A stretch of DNA of 64,000 bases from Streptomyces griseomycini (GTDB lineage Bacteria; Actinomycetota; Actinomycetes; Streptomycetales; Streptomycetaceae): the NCBI RefSeq assembly GCF_014203535.1, contig NZ_JACHJI010000001.1, positions 868,001 through 932,000 of the forward strand, in the 5' to 3' direction. The notes under the pieces were generated by a model. It ran no database searches, was not told the DNA's origin, and saw only the letters and a program-made list of their open reading frames with translations. The translations under genes were made by a program, and so were the position numbers. Positions 17,359-25,221 of this stretch are shown piece by piece (the stretch's first letter is position 1; every line of letters begins with the position of its first letter).

Positions 17359-19551
17359 GTGCCCGTATCCTTGTTCCGTCGGCGCTTCCCAGCGAGCAGC
17401 GCGCACCGACAGGCCGTCGGCGGCGCCGAGCGGTCCCCCGGGGCACGCCGTCCCGCCCGGCCGTCCGCAGAACGCACGCGCCGGCTGCCGCACCCGTTCT
17501 CCGCGCTGCGCTCCGCCCGCCCCGGGGCCGTCCTCAAGGCGCTGGTCACCGCCGTGTTCGCCGTCGTCCTCGCCGTCCAGGCCGCGGCAGCCCTGCTCCC
17601 GAACGCCCCGCTGCTCTTCGCCGGCACCGCGGCCGCGTTGGCCGTCGAGGCCGTCCTGTACCGGTGGCAGCCCGGCGTGCTGACCCTGTTCGCCAAGGCG
17701 CACGCGGACATCACCGTCCGCCACGTGCTGCGGGACCTGCTGCTGGTGGTGGGCCTGCTGCGGCTCGGCGCACAGGACCGGGAGACGCAGTACGCGCCGC
17801 TCGTCGCCGGGCTGCTCGCCTTCTACGCCCTGCACTGCGCGGTCCAGGCGGTGTCCGTGCTGGTGCGCCGCACCCGCACGCTGCCCGTGCTGACCCGGAA
17901 CGTCGACGCCTCCGCACTGCGCCTGTCCCCCGCCCCGTCCACGCTGCTGCGCCGCCCCGGCCCCCGGCTGCTGGTGTTCGGCCTGCCCGCGACGGCCGGG
18001 CTGACGGTGACGGCGGTGACCGACGAGCCCCGGTGCGCGGCGGCCGGTGTCGCCCTGTCGCTGGCACTGGCGCTGGCGGGCCTGTGCGCACTGTCGCTGC
18101 GGCTGCTGCCCGGCCGGCGTCCGGCGGACGAGCAGGAGGTGCTCGACTGGTTCGACGCGTGGCTGGCCGACTACCGGCCTACGGTCGGCCTGTACTTCTC
18201 CGGCGGCCCCTCCTCCGCCTACCAGGCCAACATGTGGCTGGAACCGCTGGCGAAGCTCGACGCCCGGCCGGTGATCGTCCTGCGCGAGCGGTTCATGGTG
18301 CCGAGGATCGCGGCGACCGACGTCCCGATCGTGTGCCTGCCGAAGGTGTCCACGCTGATGCGGCTCGAGCGGTCCACGCTCCAGGTCCTCATCCACCCGT
18401 CGAACTCCGGCAAGACCTCCCAGGTGCTGCGCATTCCCACGATCAAGCACACCTTCGTCAACCACGGCGAGAGCGACAAGCTGTCGTCCTGCAACCCGTA
18501 CGCGAAGGCGTACGACGAGGTGTGGGTGGCCGGCCCGGCGGCGCGTGAGCGGTACGCGCTGGCCGAGGTCGGGGTCGAGGACAAGGACGTGGTGGAGATC
18601 GGCCGCCCGCAGCTGGACGCCGTACGGCCGTACGCGGGCCCGCCGACCGGGCCGTACACGACGGTGCTGTACGCGCCGACCTGGGAGGGCTGGGACGGTG
18701 ACCCGGGCAACACGTCGGTGATCGCGGCCGGCGAGAACCTCGTGCGGGCGCTGCTCGCCGACCCGGGGGTGCGGCTGCTGTACAAGCCGCACCCGCTGAC
18801 CGGGTCGGTGGACCCCCGGGCGGGCGCCGCCGACCGGCGCATCCGTGAGCTGATCCAGGCGGCCAACCGGGGGCGGTCCGGGTCGCGCCCCGCACCGTCG
18901 GCGGAACTGGGCCGGCTCACCGCGGAGCTGGACCGGCTCACCACGACCGCGTTCCGGGCGGGCGCCGACCAGGTCGAGCGGATGCTCCTGCAGTCCGCCC
19001 CGGAACCGGGTCGGGCCGACGCGGTGGCGCGGGCGACGGCGGCCTGGGAAGAGGCGTACTGGGCGTCGCTGCCGGACGGGGAGCACCAGGTCGTCGTGGA
19101 CGCCCGCCCCTCGCTGTACGCCTGCTTCAACGTCGCCGACCTGCTGATCAGCGACGTCTCGAGCGTGGTCAGCGACTTCCTGGCGAGCGGGAAGCCGTAT
19201 GCCGTGGCGAACACCGGCGGGTTGTCCGAGGAGGAGTTCCGCGCGACGTTCCCGACCGTGGCGGCGGCGACCGTGCTCACCCCCGACGCCGCCGGGGTTC
19301 CGGCGCTGCTGGAGTCGGTCCGGCACCCGGAGAAGGACGAGCTGGCCGGGGCACGGGCGGAGCTGAAGCTGCGGCTGCTGGGCCCCGCCGAGCCGTCGTC
19401 CCAGGAGCGCTTCGGCGCGGCCGTGGACGCCCTGTGCGCGGCCGCCGAGAAGCACAGGGCCCGGATGACGCGCCGTCCGACGGAGGTGCCCCCTCCGCGC
19501 CGCGGGGAGGACACCGCCGTGGTCATGCCGCAGCCGTCCCGCCGGGGCTGA
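17359..19551 (+). CDS. Membrane-anchored CDP-glycerol glycerophosphotransferase-like (TagB/TagF) protein
   Basis: A 730-aa protein predicted to polymerise or transfer polyol-phosphate units in wall glycopolymer synthesis. The N-terminal ~250 residues hold about six hydrophobic segments. The cytosolic GT-B domain shows VGLYFSGGPSSAYQANMWL, TFVNHGESDKLSS (where TagF enzymes have HGTPLK), LYAPTWEGWDGDPGNTS, LYKPHPLTG and SDVSSVVSDFLASGKPYA, the TagB/TagF signatures. Its paralogue is at 20950-23079 on the other strand. GTG 17359 is preferred because GGAG is eight nt upstream; GTG 17350 would overlap that site. The 3' end overlaps the converging GT2 gene by 29 bp. Substrate (glycerol- or ribitol-phosphate) cannot be read from sequence. 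Confidence 0.8.
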   Translation: MPVSLFRRRFPASSAHRQAVGGAERSPGARRPARPSAERTRRLPHPFSALRSARPGAVLKALVTAVFAVVLAVQAAAALLPNAPLLFAGTAAALAVEAVLYRWQPGVLTLFAKAHADITVRHVLRDLLLVVGLLRLGAQDRETQYAPLVAGLLAFYALHCAVQAVSVLVRRTRTLPVLTRNVDASALRLSPAPSTLLRRPGPRLLVFGLPATAGLTVTAVTDEPRCAAAGVALSLALALAGLCALSLRLLPGRRPADEQEVLDWFDAWLADYRPTVGLYFSGGPSSAYQANMWLEPLAKLDARPVIVLRERFMVPRIAATDVPIVCLPKVSTLMRLERSTLQVLIHPSNSGKTSQVLRIPTIKHTFVNHGESDKLSSCNPYAKAYDEVWVAGPAARERYALAEVGVEDKDVVEIGRPQLDAVRPYAGPPTGPYTTVLYAPTWEGWDGDPGNTSVIAAGENLVRALLADPGVRLLYKPHPLTGSVDPRAGAADRRIRELIQAANRGRSGSRPAPSAELGRLTAELDRLTTTAFRAGADQVERMLLQSAPEPGRADAVARATAAWEEAYWASLPDGEHQVVVDARPSLYACFNVADLLISDVSSVVSDFLASGKPYAVANTGGLSEEEFRATFPTVAAATVLTPDAAGVPALLESVRHPEKDELAGARAELKLRLLGPAEPSSQERFGAAVDALCAAAEKHRARMTRRPTEVPPPRRGEDTAVVMPQPSRRG

Positions 19552-20761
19552 CCTCCCCGGAGGAGGTCAGCGTGCGCCGGACCCTGCGGGCGACCCGGCG
19601 CAGGACGGAGCCCGCGCCGCCCTCGCGGTACCCGGGGCAGGCGCGGGCCTCGCGGGGGGAGGCGAGGTAGACGGAGTCGGGGATGCCCGCCGCGCGGTCG
19701 CGGAAGTGCGGGTAGGCGAGGTAGACGCGGCGGCCCCGCTTCTCCAGCAGGACCGGCGCCCGCTCCTTCGCCCGTACGAACTCCAGGACGTCCAAGAGGA
19801 GTTCGAGCCGCTGCTCGGCCACCAGGTGCAGCCGCAGCCGCTCCTCGACCTTCAGCCGCTCGGCCACGCCCTCGGTCCAGTGGACGTCCATCAGCGGCCG
19901 TGCCAGCTCCAGTTTGCGCCGCCGGACGTCGTCGCCGTCCTTGAGGAACCGGGGGCCGAACTGCGGCAGCAGCGTGACGGTGAAGGGCCGCACCATGAGC
20001 TGGTCGCGCCGGGGGCCCTCGGGGACGAGGTCGGCGATCAGGTTCATCAGGGCGCGGGCGGAGTCGAAGCGCAGGGCGTAACCGCCGCTCCTGGTCACGT
20101 GCTTGCCGTCGTCCCGGCCCACCAGGTAGTAGCAGGTGTGGTCGGCGATCACGGAGACGCCGTCCGCCCGCAGGTACGCCTCCATGGTGAACAGCGCGTC
20201 CTCACCGGTGAACAGGGTCTCGTCGAACCGCATGCCGTGCCGGTCCAGTAAGGCGCGGCGGAACAGCTTCTGCGCGCTGAGCGTGAACTTGATGTTGGAG
20301 GAGAAGACGTCGGTGCGCTCCAGCGTCCTGCCCCACATGGACTTCGGCGCGCCGCGGTTGACGCCCTCGACCCGGCCCAGGACGACGTCGGTGCCGGCGC
20401 GGTCGGCCATGGCGACCATCCGCTCGAGGGCCTCGGGGCCCAGCCGGTCGTCGGCGTCCAGGAAGAAGACGTAGCGCCCGGTCGCCCTGCCGAGGCCCAC
20501 GTTGCGCGGGCCGCTGGGGCCGCCCGAGTTCTCCTGCCGGATCACGGTGACCGGCATGGGGGCGCGGTCCGCGAACTCCTCCAGGTGCTCCCCCGTGCCG
20601 TCGGTCGAGCCGTCGTCGACCGCGATGACCTCGATGCGCTCCGGGTCGATGGTCTGTGCCTCCACGGAGGCGAGGCACTCGACCAGGTACGGCATCGCTT
20701 CGTACGCCCCGATGACCACGGTGACGTCAGGCTGCGTCACGGTCACGTTTCCCCTCGGCAT
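19523..20761 (-). CDS. GT2-family glycosyltransferase
   Basis: A 412-aa cytosolic inverting glycosyltransferase of the GT-A fold. The N-terminal domain shows VTVVIGAYEAMPYLVECLAS, VIAVDDGSTDGT, GPRNVGLGRATGRYVFFLDADD (the DxD-like metal site) and an FTGEDALF segment; the C-terminal ~170 residues are helical and Arg-rich. It resembles enzymes that decorate wall teichoic acid with sugars. It lies between the two TagF-like genes. ATG 20761 is used; GTG 20746 with GAGGGG just upstream is a good alternative. The 3' end overlaps the plus-strand TagF-like gene by 29 bp. Confidence 0.85.
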   Translation of the reverse strand: MPRGNVTVTQPDVTVVIGAYEAMPYLVECLASVEAQTIDPERIEVIAVDDGSTDGTGEHLEEFADRAPMPVTVIRQENSGGPSGPRNVGLGRATGRYVFFLDADDRLGPEALERMVAMADRAGTDVVLGRVEGVNRGAPKSMWGRTLERTDVFSSNIKFTLSAQKLFRRALLDRHGMRFDETLFTGEDALFTMEAYLRADGVSVIADHTCYYLVGRDDGKHVTRSGGYALRFDSARALMNLIADLVPEGPRRDQLMVRPFTVTLLPQFGPRFLKDGDDVRRRKLELARPLMDVHWTEGVAERLKVEERLRLHLVAEQRLELLLDVLEFVRAKERAPVLLEKRGRRVYLAYPHFRDRAAGIPDSVYLASPREARACPGYREGGAGSVLRRVARRVRRTLTSSGEVSPGGTAAA

Positions 20762-20885
20762 GGGATATTTCCCCCGTATCGGCTCATTCGCTACTCGTTA
20801 GACGAGTGTTCGAGACGAGTGGTTGCCCCACCTCGCTGCTTCAGTGGTTCACGTCACAGGGCGCCGTGCCGCTCGTCCGGGGACG

Positions 20886-20936
20886 CGACAGGGCCCGGCC
20901 CCCGGGGAATCGATCCTCGGGGGCCGGGCCCTGTCG
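20886..20936 (-). terminator. Strong hairpin after the second TagF-like gene
   Basis: A perfect 19-bp inverted repeat (CGACAGGGCCCGG... / ...CCGGGCCCTGTCG) with a 13-nt loop, between the stop codon at 20950 and the next gene. No T-run follows. Confidence 0.75.
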
Positions 20937-20949
20937 GGGTGCGGAACGG

Positions 20950-23079
20950 TCAGCCCGCGGGGACGCCGTCCGCGTCGCCGGTCGCCGACGCGTGCTGGCC
21001 GGGCAGTGCGTCCGCCAGCTCCACGTCCGGGCCGCCGACCGCGGTCCGCGCCTCCTGGCCGAGGTTGCGGGTCTCGGACTTCAGCGCGAGCTGCGCGACC
21101 GCGGCGTTGAACCGGTCGATGGACTTCGGCTCGTCGGGGCCCAGCAGGTAGCGCTTGAGCTCCCGCCGGTCCTCGGCCAGCGGGTCGGCGGCCGGGTCGC
21201 GGACCGCGTCGAGCAGCCCGCCCAGCTCGGTCGCGCCGTTGGACAGGATCACCGCGGCGCGCACCGCCGTGTTCTGCCGCCTGAACTCCTCCGCGCCCAG
21301 CCCGGCGGAGTCCGTGACCGCGTACGGCTTGCCGCTGGCGATGAAGTCGGACACCACGCTGGAGATGTCGGAGACCATCGCGTCGGAGACGTTGAAGCAG
21401 TCGTACAGGTGCGGTTCGGCACCCGTGATGACCCGGTGCTCCCAGTCGGGGAAGGAGCGCCAGTACGCGGCGTTCCACTCGGCGCGCAGCCGGGCGATCT
21501 CCTCGTGCCGGGCCACGTCGACCAGCCCGTCGCGGGTGGCCTCGGCCTCGTCGCCCTTCTCGGTGCCGCCGGCCAGCTCGGCCAGCCGGGCCTCGATGCG
21601 GGCCAGTTCGGCCTCGGCCTGCGTCCGGGCGGCGGTGTCGGCGGTGAAGCGCGGGTCGGCGGCGCGCTCGGCGGCGGCCTTCTCGACCAGTGCGGTGATC
21701 CGCCGGTGCGCGGCGCCGGCCTCCTTGCTGACGGTGCCGGTGAAGGGGTGCGGCTTGTACAGGACGCGCACCGGCGGATCGGCCTGCACCAGCTTCTTCA
21801 CGATGTTCTCGCCGGCGAGCACGATCGAGGTGTTGCCGGGGTTGCCGTCCCAGCCCTCCCAGGTCGGCGCGTAGAGGACCGTCGGGCAGCGTCCGTCAGC
21901 GGCCTCGCCGCGGGGCCCCCCGGGGACACCGCTCCAGCCCTGGATCGGGGCCAGCTGCGGGCGGCCGACCTCGACGATGTCGTCGTCGCGGACACCGACG
22001 TCGGCGATGGCGTAGCGGTCGCGGCCCGCGCGGCCGGCGGTCCACACCTCGTCGTAGACCTTGCTGAACGGGTTGACGCTGGCGAGCTTGTCGCTGTCGC
22101 CGTGGCCGATGAAGACGTGCTTCATGGTGGGCACGCGCAGCAGGTGGATGTTCTTGCCGACGTTCGCCGCGTACAGCGCGACGCGCACCGTGGACAGGTC
22201 CATGTTCATCAGGTGCACCCCTCCGGGCACGCAGACGACGGGGACCGTGGTGGGCGCCAGCTTCTCCAGGATGACCCGCTCGCGCAGGATGATCAGCGGC
22301 CGGCTGTCCAGCTGCTCCATGGTCTCCAGCCACATGTTGACCTGGTAGGCGGAGTCCTTGGAGCCGGAGAAGTACAGCACGGTCTCCGGGCGGTACTCGC
22401 GCAGCCAGTCGTCGACGGCGTCCAGCACCCTCTCGGCGTTCGGCGGGGTCCTCCGGCCGCGCACGTAGGGCACCAGGGCGAGGACGTACAGGGTGCTCAG
22501 GACCAGCGTGACGCCGATGCCGGCGTAGCCGACGGCGGCCGACTCCAGGGCGGCGCCGGCGAGTATGCCGGTGACCGCGGCGAGGTCGAGGTGGAGCATC
22601 TTCTCCGCGGCGCGGTGCAGCAGCGCGCGCGGCGGGGCGTCCGGGATGCGGATGCGGGAGGCCAGGTCGACGTTGCGGGTGGCGACCGGCATCCGGCGGC
22701 GGTTCCGGATCAGCGTGGTGAGCGCGCCGTGCGGAGCCTGGAGGCCGTAGAAGGCGATGAAGCAGGCGATGGCCCCGTAGTAGATCAGGTTGTCCGCGAG
22801 GGACAGGCGGGCCAGCAGCAGGATCAGCAGCAGCTGCCGGATCAGGAAGCGGATCGACAGGCCCGCCCGCACCTTGCTGAGGCGGCTGACCAGGTAGCTG
22901 CCCTTGCGGTGCAGATAGTGGTCCGCCAGGTACGTCACAGCGGCCGCGGCGGCGAAGGCGGGGACGCTCGGGACGAGCGCGGCCAGCATGAGGCAGGGGA
23001 AGCCCAGCATCATGAGGACCGCCGCGGCCAGTTCGGCCGCGCTGCCCACCCGGGCGACGCGAATAGCGGTGGATATCAC
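20950..23079 (-). CDS. Second membrane-anchored TagB/TagF-like polymerase
   Basis: A 709-aa paralogue of the protein encoded at 17359-19551, with the same order: ~5-6 hydrophobic segments in the first ~230 residues, then a TagB/TagF GT-B domain. Matching motifs are TVLYFSGSKDSAYQVNMWL, HVFIGHGDSDKLAS, LYAPTWEGWDGNPGNTS, LYKPHPFTG and SDISSVVSDFIASGKPYA. The two share these blocks but differ greatly between them, so the duplication is old. A charged helical stretch (Ala/Glu/Arg-rich, ~470-540) interrupts the domain in both. The start is GTG 23079 with AGG upstream. It follows the CDP-ribitol-type gene on the same strand across a structured 150-bp gap. One paralogue may prime and the other extend, but this is a guess. 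Confidence 0.8.
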   Translation of the reverse strand: MISTAIRVARVGSAAELAAAVLMMLGFPCLMLAALVPSVPAFAAAAAVTYLADHYLHRKGSYLVSRLSKVRAGLSIRFLIRQLLLILLLARLSLADNLIYYGAIACFIAFYGLQAPHGALTTLIRNRRRMPVATRNVDLASRIRIPDAPPRALLHRAAEKMLHLDLAAVTGILAGAALESAAVGYAGIGVTLVLSTLYVLALVPYVRGRRTPPNAERVLDAVDDWLREYRPETVLYFSGSKDSAYQVNMWLETMEQLDSRPLIILRERVILEKLAPTTVPVVCVPGGVHLMNMDLSTVRVALYAANVGKNIHLLRVPTMKHVFIGHGDSDKLASVNPFSKVYDEVWTAGRAGRDRYAIADVGVRDDDIVEVGRPQLAPIQGWSGVPGGPRGEAADGRCPTVLYAPTWEGWDGNPGNTSIVLAGENIVKKLVQADPPVRVLYKPHPFTGTVSKEAGAAHRRITALVEKAAAERAADPRFTADTAARTQAEAELARIEARLAELAGGTEKGDEAEATRDGLVDVARHEEIARLRAEWNAAYWRSFPDWEHRVITGAEPHLYDCFNVSDAMVSDISSVVSDFIASGKPYAVTDSAGLGAEEFRRQNTAVRAAVILSNGATELGGLLDAVRDPAADPLAEDRRELKRYLLGPDEPKSIDRFNAAVAQLALKSETRNLGQEARTAVGGPDVELADALPGQHASATGDADGVPAG

Positions 23080-23142
23080 GGAGAAACCTGCTCTGGGAGG
23101 GGAGTGCCGGTTTGTGCCTGTGGGTATTTCAGAGGGCTACGG

Positions 23143-23206
23143 ATTCAGGCCCCCGCGAAGACCCGTTCGACGAACTTCGTTAACGGGCGACCGCAGAGGC
23201 CTGAAT
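23143..23206. other. Nested inverted repeat in the leader of the TagF-like gene
   Basis: Outer arms ATTCAGGCC / GGCCTGAAT enclose inner arms CCCGTT / AACGGG. It lies in a relatively A+T-rich gap between the stop of the cytidylyltransferase/SDR gene and the 709-aa gene start. It could be an RNA leader structure, an mRNA processing site, or an operator. Confidence 0.45.
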
Positions 23207-23232
23207 TACCGGAGTCTATTTGGTCTTGATTA

Positions 23233-24729
23233 TTACACGCCGTCCTGGCGGTCCAGCACCGAGGCCAGCGCCTGCTCGAAACCGGAGGCGCGTGCCGCAC
23301 CGGCGGTCGGGTCCTGCTGGCGCACGTCGATGACGTGGCCGGTGAGCTCCGACAGCAGCACGTCCAGCGAGGTGCGGGCCACCGCCTCGGAGGAGAGCAG
23401 GCTGCCCGCGGGCTCCTGGCCGAAGGCCTTGGTGCGCATCGGCGTGGCGGTGCGCTCCGGGTTGATGCAGTTGACGCGGACGCCGTCGCCGGCCCACTCG
23501 TCGGACAGGGCCTGGGTGAGGTTCACCATCGCGGCCTTGGTCGAGGAGTACAGGCTGTACTCGGCGCGCCCGCGGGTGTAGCTGCTGGAGGTGTACAGCA
23601 GCAGCTGGCCGTTGGTCTCGGCCAGGTACTTGTAGGCGGAGCGGGCGATCTGGACCGGGGCCAGGTAGTTGACCTTCAGCGCCTCCTCGATGGTGGCGTT
23701 GTCGGTCTCGGCGAGCTTGCCTATGCGCAGCACGCCCGCGGTGTTGACGACGTAGTCGATGCGGCCGGTCTCGGCGTACGCCTTGGACAGCGCGTCGTCG
23801 ACCTCCTCCGGGTTCTCCACGTGGGTGCCGGTGGTGGAGCGGCCGAGCGCGTAGACGGTGGCGCCGTAGGACTCGGCGAGCTCGGCGATGTCCTTGCCGA
23901 TGCCGTACGAACCGCCGAAGACGACCAGGGTCCTGCCGGTGAGCAGCTCGCGGTAGGCCTCCTCGCCGTTCTGCTCGGGCGCGGCGGTGGAGGCGAGCTG
24001 GAAGAGCTTGTCGGCGATGAAGACGTCGACGGGCTGGGTGACCTTCATGTTGTACTCGTCGCCCGCGACCACGTGGATCGGCACGTCCGGCAGGTACTTG
24101 AGCACGACCGAGCAGTCGTCCGTGGCCTGGAAGTTCGGGTCGCCGGCGGCGACCTCGTAGGCGCGGCGGATGGTGGACAGCTTGAAGGCCTGCGGGGTCT
24201 GGCCGCGGCGCAGCCGGGAGCGGTCCGGGATCTCGGTGATGAACTCGCCGTCCTCGCCGTGGGTGCGCGTGACGATGATGGTGTCCGCGGACGGGATGGC
24301 CACGTCGACGGCCTGGTAGCGCTCCAGCGCGGTCACGCAGTCGTCGATGACGCGCTGCGACAGCAGCGGGCGGACGGCGTCGTGGAAGAGGACGTTGAGG
24401 TCCTCGCCCTCGGCCAGGCCCTCGCCGAGGGCGGCGATGGCGCGCTCGGTGGTCTCGTTGCGGGTGGCGCCGCCCTCGATGATCTTCTTGACCTTCGTGA
24501 ACCCCGCCTTGGCGACGATCTTCTCGACGTCGGGCACGTAGCCCTGCGCCATCAGCACGATGACGTCGTCGATGGAGTCGGCCTTCTCGAAGGTGGTCAG
24601 GGTGTGCTCGATGACTGCCTTGCCGGCGATCTTCAGCAGCTGCTTGGGGATCGACAGACCCACCCGCTGACCGGTACCGCCGGCCAGGATCACTGCGGTG
24701 GTACGGGGCTTGGCTATGTGCTGGGACAC
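23233..24729 (-). CDS. Bifunctional cytidylyltransferase / SDR reductase (CDP-ribitol type)
   Basis: A 498-aa fusion. Residues ~8-235 are an IspD/TarI-like nucleotidyltransferase (AVILAGGTGQRVG, PKQLLKI, DAVRPL, TPQAFKL). Residues ~265-498 are a short-chain dehydrogenase (VVFGGSYGIGKDIAEL as NAD(P) loop, YSLYSSTKAAM as the YxxxK site). The same order is known in Haemophilus Acs1/Bcs1, which reduces ribulose-5-phosphate and couples it to CTP to give CDP-ribitol. So the most likely product is CDP-ribitol (or a related CDP-polyol) for the TagF-like enzymes nearby. GTG 24729 is chosen because AGGTAGGTC lies upstream and the IspD domain starts eight residues later; a GTG 45 nt upstream is possible. 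An ECF-type promoter candidate lies 115 nt upstream. Confidence 0.8.
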   Translation of the reverse strand: MSQHIAKPRTTAVILAGGTGQRVGLSIPKQLLKIAGKAVIEHTLTTFEKADSIDDVIVLMAQGYVPDVEKIVAKAGFTKVKKIIEGGATRNETTERAIAALGEGLAEGEDLNVLFHDAVRPLLSQRVIDDCVTALERYQAVDVAIPSADTIIVTRTHGEDGEFITEIPDRSRLRRGQTPQAFKLSTIRRAYEVAAGDPNFQATDDCSVVLKYLPDVPIHVVAGDEYNMKVTQPVDVFIADKLFQLASTAAPEQNGEEAYRELLTGRTLVVFGGSYGIGKDIAELAESYGATVYALGRSTTGTHVENPEEVDDALSKAYAETGRIDYVVNTAGVLRIGKLAETDNATIEEALKVNYLAPVQIARSAYKYLAETNGQLLLYTSSSYTRGRAEYSLYSSTKAAMVNLTQALSDEWAGDGVRVNCINPERTATPMRTKAFGQEPAGSLLSSEAVARTSLDVLLSELTGHVIDVRQQDPTAGAARASGFEQALASVLDRQDGV

Positions 24730-24842
24730 AGGTGACCTACCTTGGGGCGACAGAGAACTTCGAAATGGTCCCACTTGTGGTTACCGCAGTGCAAGGTGAG
24801 CGACCTCGGCGGCAAATGTGCGCGCAACCCGCCATTCACCTA

Positions 24843-24869
24843 CGACTCCTGGTGCCCGGCAGGGGTTCC
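24843..24869 (-). promoter_or_regulatory. Candidate ECF (sigma-E-like) promoter
   Basis: On the minus strand GGAAC (24869-24865), 17 nt, then AGTCG (24847-24843). The GGAAC element with a GTC core at this spacing fits promoters read by ECF sigma factors for envelope stress. It precedes the CDP-ribitol-type gene by about 115 nt. Another copy of the pattern precedes mreB. The rest of the 490-bp gap up to 25219 holds no gene that I can support. Confidence 0.4.
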
Positions 24870-25138
24870 CAGGAGGGCCCGTGAATTGCTGTGAGTAACT
24901 CCACAGAAGTCGTGTCATTGCGGTACGTGACGGGACGGGGCCCGGTGGCGGCACGGGCGGTCACGCCGCCGCGGCGGGGCCCGGAGCGGCCCGGCGCACC
25001 GATCTTCACGTCCTGCGGCGCGGGACTGCACGAATTCTCCATGGCCGGGGCGGCGGAATTCCCTTAACGGGATTCCGCGCCGTTTCGCTCCCGACGCGGG
25101 GACAGCGACGCCCGCCCCCGGCCCACGACGGCACGGGA

Positions 25139-25175
25139 GGAGCCCGGCACGCGCCGCAAGCGCGTCCCGGGCTCC
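25139..25175. terminator. Hairpin downstream of phoD
   Basis: GGAGCCCGG...ACGCG pairs with CGCGT...CCGGGCTCC with one mismatch and a 7-nt loop. It lies ~45 nt past the phosphodiesterase stop codon. Confidence 0.6.
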
Positions 25176-25176
25176 C

Positions 25177-25221
25177 GAAAGGCTGGGTCCTGAAAGGCGG
25201 GCTCCTGAAAGGCGGGGTCCT
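25177..25221. repeat. 15-bp tandem repeat, three copies
   Basis: Three head-to-tail copies of GAAAGGCNGGNTCCT (one or two substitutions between copies) fill the gap between the hairpin and the phoD stop codon; the stop codon itself overlaps the last copy. Confidence 0.8.

Noticed and set aside
24836..25042. A 68-codon frame in the gap before the CDP-ribitol-type gene
   Set aside because: No ribosome binding site, atypical composition, and it overlaps the promoter candidate.
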